Made by a program: the position numbers and the translations under genes
In this document: piece by piece, positions 1 through 8,294 of the stretch
Numbering within the stretch: position 1 is the stretch's first letter
How the letters are laid out: the number at the start of each line of letters is the position of its first letter
Notes under the pieces: model-generated
Databases searched by the model: none
What the model was told of the DNA's origin: nothing
The model's input: only the letters and a program-made list of their open reading frames with translations
Source of the DNA: Aminobacter aganoensis
GTDB lineage: Bacteria > Pseudomonadota > Alphaproteobacteria > Rhizobiales > Rhizobiaceae
Assembly: GCF_014206975.1 (NCBI RefSeq)
Contig: NZ_JACHOU010000019.1
Location: 27,189-91,188, forward strand
Direction of reading: 5' to 3'
Length of the DNA: 64,000 bases

Positions 1-795
1 TTCGAAAGCCGCCCGCTGAAGGCCGCCATCTGGCTGATGACAGCCATTGGCCTGGCGATCATCTACCTCCCGCCGCTGTACCTGGTGGCGGTGTCGTTCA
101 ATCCGGCGCTGCAGCCCGCGCTGCCGCCGCTGTCCGACATCAGCCTGACCTGGTATTTCGCGCTCGCCAAGGAGCGCACCCTCATCAGCGCATTGCAGGA
201 ATCGCTGCTGGTCGCGACCATCACCGCGCTGGTGGCAACCGGCCTCGCGCTATTGTCGGCACTCGCCTACATGGACCTCGGCAAATGGCGCTCGCGCTGG
301 TTCATGTTCGTGCTTCTGCCAATGTTCGTTCCCGGCATCATCCAGGGCCTGTCGCTTTCGGTGATTTTCGGACGCATCGGACTGAAGCCTTTCTGGGGCA
401 CTGTAGCGGCAAGCCACCTGCTGTGGGCGCTGCCATTCGCCTTCACCGTCATCCTGACCAGCATGGCAGCCGTCAGGCGTTCCTACCTGCTTGCCGCGTC
501 CGATCTCGGCGCTTCCTGGTGGCGCCAACTCGTCGACGTGACATTGCCGCTGATCAAGCCGGGCCTGGTGGCCGCCTTCATCTTCTCGTTCCTGCTGTCG
601 CTGAACGAATTCGGCCGGGCCTTCTATCTGGTCGGGCGGCAGAACACGCTGCCATTGGCGATGTTCGGCAAGATGAACTCAGGCGCCTCGCCGACCATCT
701 ATGCCTTGTCGGGCTCGATCTTCCTGGCTTCGATACTGGCGGTGTCGTTCGTGCTCCTGGCGGCGCAGGCCAAGGACCGGAAGCTGCATCGATAG
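1..795 (+). CDS. ABC transporter permease, PotC/spermidine-putrescine type (5' end outside window)
   Basis: The reading frame is open from base 1, so the true start lies upstream of the window. About 264 residues are visible, close to full length for this family. This is an inner-membrane permease of the binding-protein-dependent type. Several hydrophobic segments are evident, and the EAA-like cytoplasmic loop that contacts the ATPase is recognisable around 'AASDLGASWWRQLVDVTLPLIKPG'-type sequence near nucleotides 495-570. The 'LNEFGRAFY' segment is typical of PotC/PhnV-type permeases. The other subunits of the importer should lie upstream, outside the window. The substrate cannot be told from the sequence; polyamine, amino-acid-derived amine or phosphonate are all possible. 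Confidence 0.85.
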   Translation, partial: FESRPLKAAIWLMTAIGLAIIYLPPLYLVAVSFNPALQPALPPLSDISLTWYFALAKERTLISALQESLLVATITALVATGLALLSALAYMDLGKWRSRWFMFVLLPMFVPGIIQGLSLSVIFGRIGLKPFWGTVAASHLLWALPFAFTVILTSMAAVRRSYLLAASDLGASWWRQLVDVTLPLIKPGLVAAFIFSFLLSLNEFGRAFYLVGRQNTLPLAMFGKMNSGASPTIYALSGSIFLASILAVSFVLLAAQAKDRKLHR

Positions 796-852
796 AAACC
801 AAAGCTATTGTCAGTGGCCGCTCGCCACCTTTCACCAATAGCTCGATAGCTT

Positions 853-887
853 GGGAGGGCCGCGCTGAGCGCGAGCGCCGCCCTCCC
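853..887. terminator. Possible bidirectional terminator hairpin
   Basis: An 8-bp inverted repeat (gggagggc at 853-860, gccctccc at 880-887) encloses a further GC-rich palindromic loop. It sits between the permease gene and the convergent M20 amidohydrolase. There is no T-tract on either strand, so intrinsic termination is uncertain. Confidence 0.35.
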
Positions 888-895
888 AGCAGTCA

Positions 896-2071
896 TCATT
901 CGGCCGGCAGCGCCAGTCTTCCGCTGACGAGGGACGTCCAGTAACGAACGCCATGGACGATCGCATCGTCGTTGAAATCATATGCGGGATTGTGAAGCCC
1001 GGCGGAGTCGCCATTACCCAGCCAGATGATCGCGCCGGGCCGCTTTTCGAGCATGTAGGAAAAGTCTTCCGCACCCATCGTGCACTGACAATTGTCATTG
1101 ACCTTGTCCTCGCCCACGACATCGGCGGCGACTGCGACAGCCGCCTTCGTCATCTCGGGATCGTTGACTGTCACGGGGTAGCCCGGCCGCCAGTCGATCT
1201 CGGCTTGCGCTTCGAACAGCCGCGCGGTGTTGGCGACGATATCCCTGAAACGCTGCTCGACGGCCTTCCGCGTCTTAGGATCGATGGTGCGGATCGTGCC
1301 GCCGATGACGGCCTGCTCCGGGATGACGTTCAGCGCCAGCGCATTGCCGCCGGAGATATAGGTGACCGACAGGACGACCGGGTCGAATGGATCGACGTTG
1401 CGCGAGGCGATCGACTGCAGCGCCGTCACCAGATGCGCTGATATCAACACGGGATCGCGCGATTCATGTGGCGAAGCGGCATGCGAGCCCTTGCCGTTCA
1501 AAGTGACGACGAAGCGATCTGCTGCTGCCAGCATCGGGCCGGGCCGAATGGCGAAGGAACCGACAGGCAGGCCCGGCTCATTGTGCATGCCGAACACTTC
1601 CTCGATGCCGAAACGCTCCAGCAACCCTTCCTCGAGCATGACGCGCCCGCCGGCGCCGCCCTCCTCGGCCGGCTGGAAGATGAGCACGGCCGTGCCGGCA
1701 AAATCCCTGGTCGAGGCGAGGTGTCGCGCGGCGCCGAGCAGCATTGCCGTGTGGCCGTCATGGCCGCACGCATGCATCTTGCCCGGGGTCTTCGACGTAT
1801 GGGCCAGGTTGGTCTGCTCGGCAATCGGCAGGGCGTCCATGTCGGCCCGCAGACCGATCGTCCGGCCGGCGCCTAGCTTTCCCTTCACCACCGCGACGAC
1901 GCCCGACGTGGCAATGCCGGTGACGACCTCATCACAGCCGAACGACTTCAGCTTGTCGGCAACGAAGGCCGACGTTACCGGCAGGTCGAACAAGAGCTCG
2001 GGATTCTGGTGGAGGTGGCGGCGCCACTGTCCGGCTTCTTCCGCAATCGTCTCGATTGTCTGTGCTGACAT
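896..2071 (-). CDS. M20 family metallo-amidohydrolase (hippurate hydrolase-like), copy 1
   Basis: A 391-residue zinc-dependent amidohydrolase of the M20D group (hippurate hydrolase, N-acyl-amino-acid or indole-acetyl-amino-acid hydrolase). It is expected to cleave an N-acyl amide bond in the cytoplasm. The metal-binding HACGHDGH motif is at about residues 100-107, RADMDALP at 75-82, and the catalytic Glu pair QPAEEG at about 133-138. I chose the ATG at 2071 because GAGGAAA lies just upstream; the frame extends 24 codons further without a better site. It diverges from a second M20 enzyme with clear similarity, sharing a 156-bp promoter region. Context next to a hydantoinase-type enzyme and peptide importer suggests amide or N-acyl amino acid catabolism. 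The substrate is not known. Confidence 0.88.
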   Translation of the reverse strand: MSAQTIETIAEEAGQWRRHLHQNPELLFDLPVTSAFVADKLKSFGCDEVVTGIATSGVVAVVKGKLGAGRTIGLRADMDALPIAEQTNLAHTSKTPGKMHACGHDGHTAMLLGAARHLASTRDFAGTAVLIFQPAEEGGAGGRVMLEEGLLERFGIEEVFGMHNEPGLPVGSFAIRPGPMLAAADRFVVTLNGKGSHAASPHESRDPVLISAHLVTALQSIASRNVDPFDPVVLSVTYISGGNALALNVIPEQAVIGGTIRTIDPKTRKAVEQRFRDIVANTARLFEAQAEIDWRPGYPVTVNDPEMTKAAVAVAADVVGEDKVNDNCQCTMGAEDFSYMLEKRPGAIIWLGNGDSAGLHNPAYDFNDDAIVHGVRYWTSLVSGRLALPAE

Positions 2072-2227
2072 CTTTTCCTCTTTCAGGCGGCTGGGTCTGA
2101 AGTGTCGGCGCCTGTTGGCCAGTCGAGCCGCGCCTCCGTTCACGTCTTCGACGCCCTAGGACGAAACGCTTGCCTTCACAAGACGCCAGTGCCACTGACA
2201 GGCCAAAGCCACGAAAGACGGTCCGCC

Positions 2228-3382
2228 ATGCCTGTGATTGAACAGATCGCCCAGTTCGCCGACGATCTCACCGCGATACGCCAGGATTTTCACCAGCATC
2301 CCGAACTCGGTTTCGAGGAGCATCGCACCTCACAGCGGGTGGCGGATCTGCTTACCAGTTGGGGCGTCACCATCGAGCGCGGCATCGGCGGCACTGGCCT
2401 GGTTGGTGTCATCGAGGGTACCCGGCCGGGGCGCAGCATCGGCTTGCGCGCCGACATGGACGCCCTGCCGATGGATGAGCTGACCAACCTGCCCTATGCC
2501 TCGAAGAATCCCGGTGTGTTTCATGGTTGCGGTCACGACGGGCACACCACCATGCTGCTTGGTGCTGCGCGCTACCTCGCCGGCAACCGCGATTTTTCGG
2601 GCCGTGCCGTACTGATCTTCCAGCCGGCGGAGGAAGGTCTCGGCGGCGCGCGCGCCATGCTGCGCGACGGCCTGTTCGACCGTTTCCCCTGCGACGAGCT
2701 CTACGGCATGCACAATTCGCCCTACCAGGACCACTCCCAGCTGACGATCCGGCCGGGCAAGGCGCAGGCCGGCGCCAGCTTCTTCGACATCACAATCCAC
2801 GGCCGCGGTAGCCACGGGGCCATGCCCCAGGCCAGCCGCGATCCGATCACCATCGGCTCGGGCCTGATCAAGGAGATGCAGGAGATCGTCTCGCGCAACA
2901 CCGACCCAACGCATCCCGCCGTCGTTTCGGTCACGCAGTTCCATGCCGGCTCGGCCTACAACGTCATTCCGGAAGCGGCAGTCCTGCGCGGCACCTTCCG
3001 ATACTTCCACGACGCTGACGGCGAACTGATCGAGAACCGCATTCGCAAGCTCTGCGCCGGCTTCGCGCTCGCCCACGAAATCGAGATCGCCGCCGATATC
3101 CGCAACATCTTCGACGTGCTGTCGAACGATCCCGAGCGGGTCGGCAACCTCATTGAGGTGGCGCAGGAAATCGTCGGCGACAAGGCGCAGCCGAATGCGG
3201 AACTGACGATGGGATCGGAGGACATGGCCGATCTGCTGCGCGTCGTTCCGGGTGCTTTCTTCAATCTGGGGCACAACGGAACCGTCCCGCTGCACAATTC
3301 CGGATTCATTTTCGACGACACGATCCTGCCCGTCGGCGCCAGCCTTCTGGCCCGGCTCGTCGAGGTGCGTGGCGCCGCCTGA
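2228..3382 (+). CDS. M20 family metallo-amidohydrolase (hippurate hydrolase-like), copy 2
   Basis: A 384-residue M20D amidohydrolase, paralogous to the divergent neighbour at 896-2071. RADMDALP (about residues 74-81), HGCGHDGH (99-106) and QPAEEG are all present, so the enzyme looks active. The ATG at 2228 begins the conserved N-terminus; the 42 extra codons of open frame upstream are not family-like. It likely hydrolyses N-acyl amino acids, or carbamoyl/amide derivatives produced by the fused hydantoinase downstream. The exact substrate is an inference and cannot be fixed from sequence. A perfect hairpin follows the gene. Confidence 0.88.
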   Translation: MPVIEQIAQFADDLTAIRQDFHQHPELGFEEHRTSQRVADLLTSWGVTIERGIGGTGLVGVIEGTRPGRSIGLRADMDALPMDELTNLPYASKNPGVFHGCGHDGHTTMLLGAARYLAGNRDFSGRAVLIFQPAEEGLGGARAMLRDGLFDRFPCDELYGMHNSPYQDHSQLTIRPGKAQAGASFFDITIHGRGSHGAMPQASRDPITIGSGLIKEMQEIVSRNTDPTHPAVVSVTQFHAGSAYNVIPEAAVLRGTFRYFHDADGELIENRIRKLCAGFALAHEIEIAADIRNIFDVLSNDPERVGNLIEVAQEIVGDKAQPNAELTMGSEDMADLLRVVPGAFFNLGHNGTVPLHNSGFIFDDTILPVGASLLARLVEVRGAA

Positions 3383-3429
3383 GCGCAGGCACGCAACAAA
3401 ATCAATTTCTTGAACTGAAGACTTCGTTC

Positions 3430-3453
3430 GATCCCGGCATCGCTGCCGGGATC
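3430..3453 (+). terminator. Hairpin after the second M20 gene
   Basis: A perfect 10-bp stem (gatcccggca, loop tcgc, tgccgggatc) lies 47 bp downstream of the stop codon. No T-tract follows, so it is a weak intrinsic terminator or an mRNA 3'-end stabiliser. Confidence 0.45.
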
Positions 3454-3563
3454 GGCGGAGCATTGCCTTGGCGATCTTCGATTCCGTCTGCCCGGCGGCA
3501 TCGGGAAGTCGGCTCATTTTTAGCTTGACCGAATGCACGGACGAGAGCATTAGTTTCAAAAAG

Positions 3564-3590
3564 TGGAACTTGAGTTCCATTTTATGGAAC
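3564..3590 (+). promoter_or_regulatory. IclR-type operator in front of the IclR gene
   Basis: TGGAACT (3564-3570), two bases, AGTTCCA (3573-3579) form a perfect inverted repeat. A third half-site TGGAAC follows at 3585-3590. IclR-family regulators are known to bind TGGAAAT/ATTTCCA-like palindromes, so this fits autoregulation of the adjacent iclR-like gene. It overlaps the probable promoter and ends 14 bp before the start codon. Confidence 0.6.
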
Positions 3591-3604
3591 GACTCGGAGG
3601 AGAA

Positions 3605-4342
3605 ATGTCGGTCCTGAACAATGCCGCAGATGTGCTGAGGTGCTTCGGCAACGACTGTCCCGATCTCACGGTCTCGGACGTCGTGAAGCTGCTCGGCATG
3701 CCGAAGGCCAATGCGTCGCGGCTGTTGAAGGCGATGCGGGAGGCCAACATGCTTGAGACGATCGGCGACTCGCATCGGCACCGCCCGGGCCGCCTGATGC
3801 TCGACCTCGCAGCCGCCTACCGCCGTTCGTCGCTGCTCATCGGCCGCGCCAGCGAAGTGGTCGCCGAAGCCAGCAGCACCTTTGGCCACACCGGCTACAT
3901 CTCCGTGCGTGACGGCAAGGAAGTGACGGCCGTCGCAGACTTCCAGGGCACCAACGCGCTCCGCGTCGTCAGCAATATCGGCCGCCGCCTGCCCGCCCAT
4001 CTCAGCGCCACCGGCCGGTCGCTGCTGGCGCGGCTTGGCGAAGAAACAGTGCATGCGCTCTATGCCGGGCACAGTGCGCTGCATGATCTGAGCGAGCAGC
4101 TCTCGAAAGTACGGCACCAGGGCTTCGCTTATTCGAGCCAGGAGGCGACGCCTGGCGTGGACGCCATCGCTATTTCGGTCGCCGACCCCCGCACCGACGA
4201 AGCCGTCAGCCTCTGTATCGTCTACCCCCACGCACTCGTGGACACCAAAGGCCGCGACGAGATGATCGCCGCCCTCGCCAAGGGGGCCGCCCGCATCGCC
4301 GAGGATCTGGGCGACAGCGCCTTCGTCGCCCCCCGGATTTGA
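3605..4342 (+). CDS. IclR family transcriptional regulator
   Basis: A 245-residue regulator with an N-terminal winged HTH (about residues 5-60) and a C-terminal effector-binding domain with the typical 'LPAHLSATGRSLLA' segment. Start 3605 is supported by GGAGGAGA directly upstream; two upstream ATGs lie inside the operator palindrome and are rejected. It sits immediately upstream (17 bp) of the fused hydantoinase gene and is probably co-transcribed with it. By context it should control the hydantoinase and transporter genes in response to the substrate or a breakdown product. Confidence 0.88.
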   Translation: MSVLNNAADVLRCFGNDCPDLTVSDVVKLLGMPKANASRLLKAMREANMLETIGDSHRHRPGRLMLDLAAAYRRSSLLIGRASEVVAEASSTFGHTGYISVRDGKEVTAVADFQGTNALRVVSNIGRRLPAHLSATGRSLLARLGEETVHALYAGHSALHDLSEQLSKVRHQGFAYSSQEATPGVDAIAISVADPRTDEAVSLCIVYPHALVDTKGRDEMIAALAKGAARIAEDLGDSAFVAPRI

Positions 4343-4359
4343 AGAAAAGGACATCAGTA

Positions 4360-7300
4360 ATGAGTGATCTGCCCAACCGCTGGCGCGTGGGATTCGACAT
4401 TGGTGGAACCTTCACCGACTTCGTGCTCTATGACAGCCAGAACCATTCCGTCACGCTGCACAAGCGCCTGACCACGCCGCATGATCCGTCACAGGCCGCA
4501 CTGCTCGGCCTGCAGGAACTGCTGGATCTGCAGAGCATCAGGCACAGCGACGTCAGCGAGATCGTCCACGGCACGACACTGGTCACCAACGCGGTCATCG
4601 AGCGCAAGGGCGCGCCGGTCGGCCTGATCACGACGCGCGGCTTCCGCGACCTGCTCGAAATGGGCACCGAGCAGCGCTACGACATCTATGACCTGTTCGT
4701 CTCCTTCCCCGACCCGATGGTCAGCCGCGACATGCGCCTCGAAGTCGATGAGCGCATGAATGCCTCGGGCGAGGTGGAGACCCCGCTCGACGAGGCACAG
4801 GTTCTGTTGGCTGCCAAGAAGCTGGTGGCGCAGGGCTGCGAGGCAATCGCCATCGCCTTCATCCATTCCTATGCCAATTCGGCGCATGAGCGCCGCGCCG
4901 CCGATATCATCCGCGCCGCGTTCCCCGAGCTGTCGATCTCGATATCGAGCGAGGTCGTGGCCGAAATGGGCGAATACCAGCGCACGGTGACCACCTGCGC
5001 CAACGCTTTCGTGCAGCCGTTGATGCACCGCTACCTGACCAAGCTGGAGAAATCGCTGCGTGGCGCTGGCTTTGCCGGCGCGCTGCGCCTCATGCATTCG
5101 GCAGGTGGCCTGATGTCGCTGGAGACTGCCCGCGACTTCCCGATCCGGCTGCTCGAAAGCGGCCCGGCCGGCGGCGGCCTCGCCACCGCGCTGTTCGGCA
5201 AGGCGGCTGGGCTTTCCGACGTCATTTCCTTCGACATGGGCGGCACCACCGCCAAGGCGTGCATGATCGAGGACGGCCGCGCAGAGATATCGCCAATGAT
5301 GGAGGCCGCGCGCGTCCACCGCTTCGTCAAGGGCTCCGGCCTGCCGATCAAGGCCCCTGTCATCGAGATGATCGAGATCGGCGCCGGCGGCGGTTCGATC
5401 GCCGCCATCGACGACGTTGGCCTGCTGAAGGTCGGCCCGCATTCGGCGAGCTCCGACCCGGGCCCGGCCTGCTACGGCATGGGCGGCAAGCAGCCGACCG
5501 TCACCGACGCCAACCTCACGCTCGGCTATTACGATCCCAACTTCTTCCTCGGCGGTCGCATGAAGCTCGACCTCGAGGCCGCCCGTGCTGCCATCGCGCG
5601 TGTGGCGGAGCCGCTGAACCTGACGATTGAAGAAGCTGCACTCGGCATCCACAAGGTGGTCGTCGAGAGCATGGCTTCGGCCGCACGCGTGCATCTTGTC
5701 GAGCGCGGCAAGGATCCGCGCGAATATTCCATGGTCGGTTTCGGCGGCGCCGGTCCGGCCCATGCTGTCGACGTGGCGCGCGCCATGGGCATCTCATCCG
5801 TGCTGATCCCACCGGCATCGGGTGCTGCGTCGGCGCTCGGCTTCCTTGCAGCACCGCTGTCCTTCGAAGGCGTACGGTCGCTGCGCGTCGAGCTGAAGAC
5901 TGGCTTTGACACGAACGCCGTCAACGGCGTGCTGACCGCTCTTGAAGACGAGGGGCGCCATCAGCTGACCCGTTCGGGCATCGCCGCAGGCGACATCGTT
6001 GTCGAACGCAGCGCCGACATGCGCCTTGTCGGCCAGATGCACGACATCAGCGTGCCACTCCCCGACACGACACTCGGCGAAGCCGACCTGCCCGCCATTC
6101 GCGAGGCCTTCGTGCGGGCCTACTCCGCCCGTTATGCCGAGCCTTTCGAGGGTGCGCGCTTCGAATCCGTCAACTTCCGCGTACGCGTCGCCGGCCCCAC
6201 GCCGCAGCTTTCGCTCACCGGTGCCACTGGCGGCGGCGACACCACGACCCGGATCAAGGGCCACCGCACCTGCTGGTTCGATGAAGGCAAGTTCGAGACA
6301 GCGGTTTATGACCGCTACGCGCTGCGCAGCGGCGACACCGTCCCCGGCCCGGCGATCATCGAAGAGCGCGAGTCCACCACCGTCGTCGGCCCGTCCGACA
6401 GCGTCACCATCGACGCCAGCCAGAACCTCTGCGTCCAGGTCGGCGCGCTCAAGGCGGCTGACGCGTTCGTCACCGACGACATGACCCGCGCCCAGGCAGT
6501 CGCCCGCATCAAGGGCGATCCGATCGGCCTCGAGATCATGTGGTCGCGCCTCGTCAACGTCGTCGAGGAAATGTGGCTGACCGTCTGCCGCACCGCATTC
6601 TCACTGGTCATCGCCGAGGCACAGGACTTTGCCTGCGAACTGCTCGACAAGGACGGCGAGACGCTGGCCCACAGCCCGCGCGCCATGCCGGTCTTCAACC
6701 TGACGCTGCCGCGCGCGGTCAAGGCACTGTTGGAGCGCTATCCGGCCGAGACGCTGAAGCCCGGCGACGTGCTGATCACCAACGATCCGTGGCTCTGCGC
6801 TGGCCATCTGTTCGACATCGCCATCGTCACGCCGGCTTTCCGCAATGGCAAGCTGGTCGGCCTGATGGGCACTGTCGGCCACGTCTCGGACATCGGCGGC
6901 ACCAAGGACTCGCTGCATGCCCGCGAGATCTACGAGGAAGGCCTGCAGATCCCGCCGATGAAGATCTTCGAGGAGGGACGCCCCAACGAGACGCTGATCC
7001 AGCTCATCCGCCAGAACGTCCGCAACGGCGAGCAGGTGCTGGGCGACATCTTCTCCTTCGTCGCGGCCAACAAGCTCGGCGCGGAGCGGCTCGACGCCTT
7101 CATGCATGACTACGGCATGCACGACCTCGGCGCGCTGGCCGAAGTCGTCCAGGGCCTGTCGGAAAAGGCAATGCGCGATGCGATCCGGGCGCTGCCCGAT
7201 GGTGAGTACCGCTCGGTCATCACCAACAACCCGCTTGGCGAGACCATCAGCTACCCGGTCCTGGTCAAGGTCGAGGGCGACAGCATATCGGTCGATTTCG

Positions 7301-8211
7301 CCGGCGCCCCGCCGCAGCTCCCCCAGGGTGGTCTCAACTCGACGCTGAACTACACGGCGGCCCATGCGACCTACCCGCTGAAGTGTATGCTGACCCCCGC
7401 GGTGCGCGGCAATGCCGGCTGCTATCGCCCGTTCACGGTGACCGCGCCGGAAGGTTCGATCCTGAACCCGACCTACCCGGCGGCCGTGAACCTGCGTACC
7501 CGCACCGGCTGGTACCTCGCGCCGAACATCTTCGCGGCACTCGCCTCGGCCTCGCCCGACATGGTCCAGTCCTTCACCGGGCTTGCGGTCGCGGCGAACG
7601 TCTATGGCCAGACCAAGGACGGGCAGTTCTATTCGGACATGCTTTTCTGCGGCGGCGGCCAGGGCGGCTCCGAACGCGGCGACGGCCACTCCTCGCTGCT
7701 GTGGCCGACATCGGCGGCCAACACCTCCATCGAGCTGATGGAGAGCCGGGTGCCGGTGCTGGTGCTGGAGAAGGCGTTCCGCGCCGACAGCGGCGGTGCG
7801 GGCAAGCAGCGCGGCGGCCTCGGCCAGGTCGTGCGCTTCCGCAAGCGCGAAGAGGACGGGCTGGAGATGCTGGTCTCGGTCTACCCCGAGGGCGTCGACA
7901 ATCCCATCGACGGCCTGTTCGGCGGACAGGCAGGCGGCGGGGCACGCGGTCGCGTGCTATCCACCGACGGCCGGGTGCTGCGCGATTGCGGCACCGGCGA
8001 GCTGGTGTCGCTGCACCGGACCGACCAGGTGGTGGAACTCGTGCTCGCCGGCGGCTCGGGTTACGGCAACTCCGCCGAACGCGACCACGCCGCGATCTCC
8101 CGCGACCTCGCACTCGGTTTTGTGACGCCTGATCACGTGGCGCTCAACTACCGCAAGGAACCAGGTACGCCAGGAACCGTGGCGCCGCAGGAGAACGTGG
8201 CCTGGGCCTAA
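4360..8211 (+). CDS. Fused hydantoinase A / hydantoinase B (oxoprolinase-type) protein
   Basis: A 1283-residue polypeptide that joins both subunits of the ATP-dependent hydantoinase/oxoprolinase family. The HyuA part (about 1-690) has the actin-like ATP-binding start 'FDIGGTFTDFVLYD' and 'DMGGTTAKACMI'. The HyuB part (about 710-1250) has 'ITNDPWLCAGHLFDIAIVTP' and 'GGGGQGGSERGDG'-like glycine-rich sequence. Length matches eukaryotic-type 5-oxoprolinases rather than separate HyuA/HyuB. Such enzymes hydrolyse cyclic amides (5-oxoproline, hydantoins, N-methylhydantoin) with ATP, or carboxylate ketones in the acetone/acetophenone branch. M20 amidohydrolases and a peptide-type importer nearby favour a cyclic amide substrate. 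Start 4360 follows a GAAAAGGA site. Confidence 0.88.
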   Translation: MSDLPNRWRVGFDIGGTFTDFVLYDSQNHSVTLHKRLTTPHDPSQAALLGLQELLDLQSIRHSDVSEIVHGTTLVTNAVIERKGAPVGLITTRGFRDLLEMGTEQRYDIYDLFVSFPDPMVSRDMRLEVDERMNASGEVETPLDEAQVLLAAKKLVAQGCEAIAIAFIHSYANSAHERRAADIIRAAFPELSISISSEVVAEMGEYQRTVTTCANAFVQPLMHRYLTKLEKSLRGAGFAGALRLMHSAGGLMSLETARDFPIRLLESGPAGGGLATALFGKAAGLSDVISFDMGGTTAKACMIEDGRAEISPMMEAARVHRFVKGSGLPIKAPVIEMIEIGAGGGSIAAIDDVGLLKVGPHSASSDPGPACYGMGGKQPTVTDANLTLGYYDPNFFLGGRMKLDLEAARAAIARVAEPLNLTIEEAALGIHKVVVESMASAARVHLVERGKDPREYSMVGFGGAGPAHAVDVARAMGISSVLIPPASGAASALGFLAAPLSFEGVRSLRVELKTGFDTNAVNGVLTALEDEGRHQLTRSGIAAGDIVVERSADMRLVGQMHDISVPLPDTTLGEADLPAIREAFVRAYSARYAEPFEGARFESVNFRVRVAGPTPQLSLTGATGGGDTTTRIKGHRTCWFDEGKFETAVYDRYALRSGDTVPGPAIIEERESTTVVGPSDSVTIDASQNLCVQVGALKAADAFVTDDMTRAQAVARIKGDPIGLEIMWSRLVNVVEEMWLTVCRTAFSLVIAEAQDFACELLDKDGETLAHSPRAMPVFNLTLPRAVKALLERYPAETLKPGDVLITNDPWLCAGHLFDIAIVTPAFRNGKLVGLMGTVGHVSDIGGTKDSLHAREIYEEGLQIPPMKIFEEGRPNETLIQLIRQNVRNGEQVLGDIFSFVAANKLGAERLDAFMHDYGMHDLGALAEVVQGLSEKAMRDAIRALPDGEYRSVITNNPLGETISYPVLVKVEGDSISVDFAGAPPQLPQGGLNSTLNYTAAHATYPLKCMLTPAVRGNAGCYRPFTVTAPEGSILNPTYPAAVNLRTRTGWYLAPNIFAALASASPDMVQSFTGLAVAANVYGQTKDGQFYSDMLFCGGGQGGSERGDGHSSLLWPTSAANTSIELMESRVPVLVLEKAFRADSGGAGKQRGGLGQVVRFRKREEDGLEMLVSVYPEGVDNPIDGLFGGQAGGGARGRVLSTDGRVLRDCGTGELVSLHRTDQVVELVLAGGSGYGNSAERDHAAISRDLALGFVTPDHVALNYRKEPGTPGTVAPQENVAWA

Positions 8212-8227
8212 ACGCCTATCGAGATCC

Positions 8228-8254
8228 GGCGGCGCCCGGCCAACTGGCGCCGCC
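8228..8254 (+). other. Intercistronic hairpin between hydantoinase and binding-protein gene
   Basis: A perfect 9-bp stem (ggcggcgcc at 8228-8236 and ggcgccgcc at 8246-8254) lies in the 83-bp gap. It lacks a T-tract. It may terminate partly or protect mRNA ends. Confidence 0.4.
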
Positions 8255-8294
8255 CATTTGCAATGACGACCAGACATCCGACAGGAGCAATGCA

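Noticed and set aside
2330..4354. A 674-codon minus-strand open frame
   Set aside because: It spans two well-supported plus-strand genes and the operator between them, with low-complexity His/Arg/Ala-rich translation.
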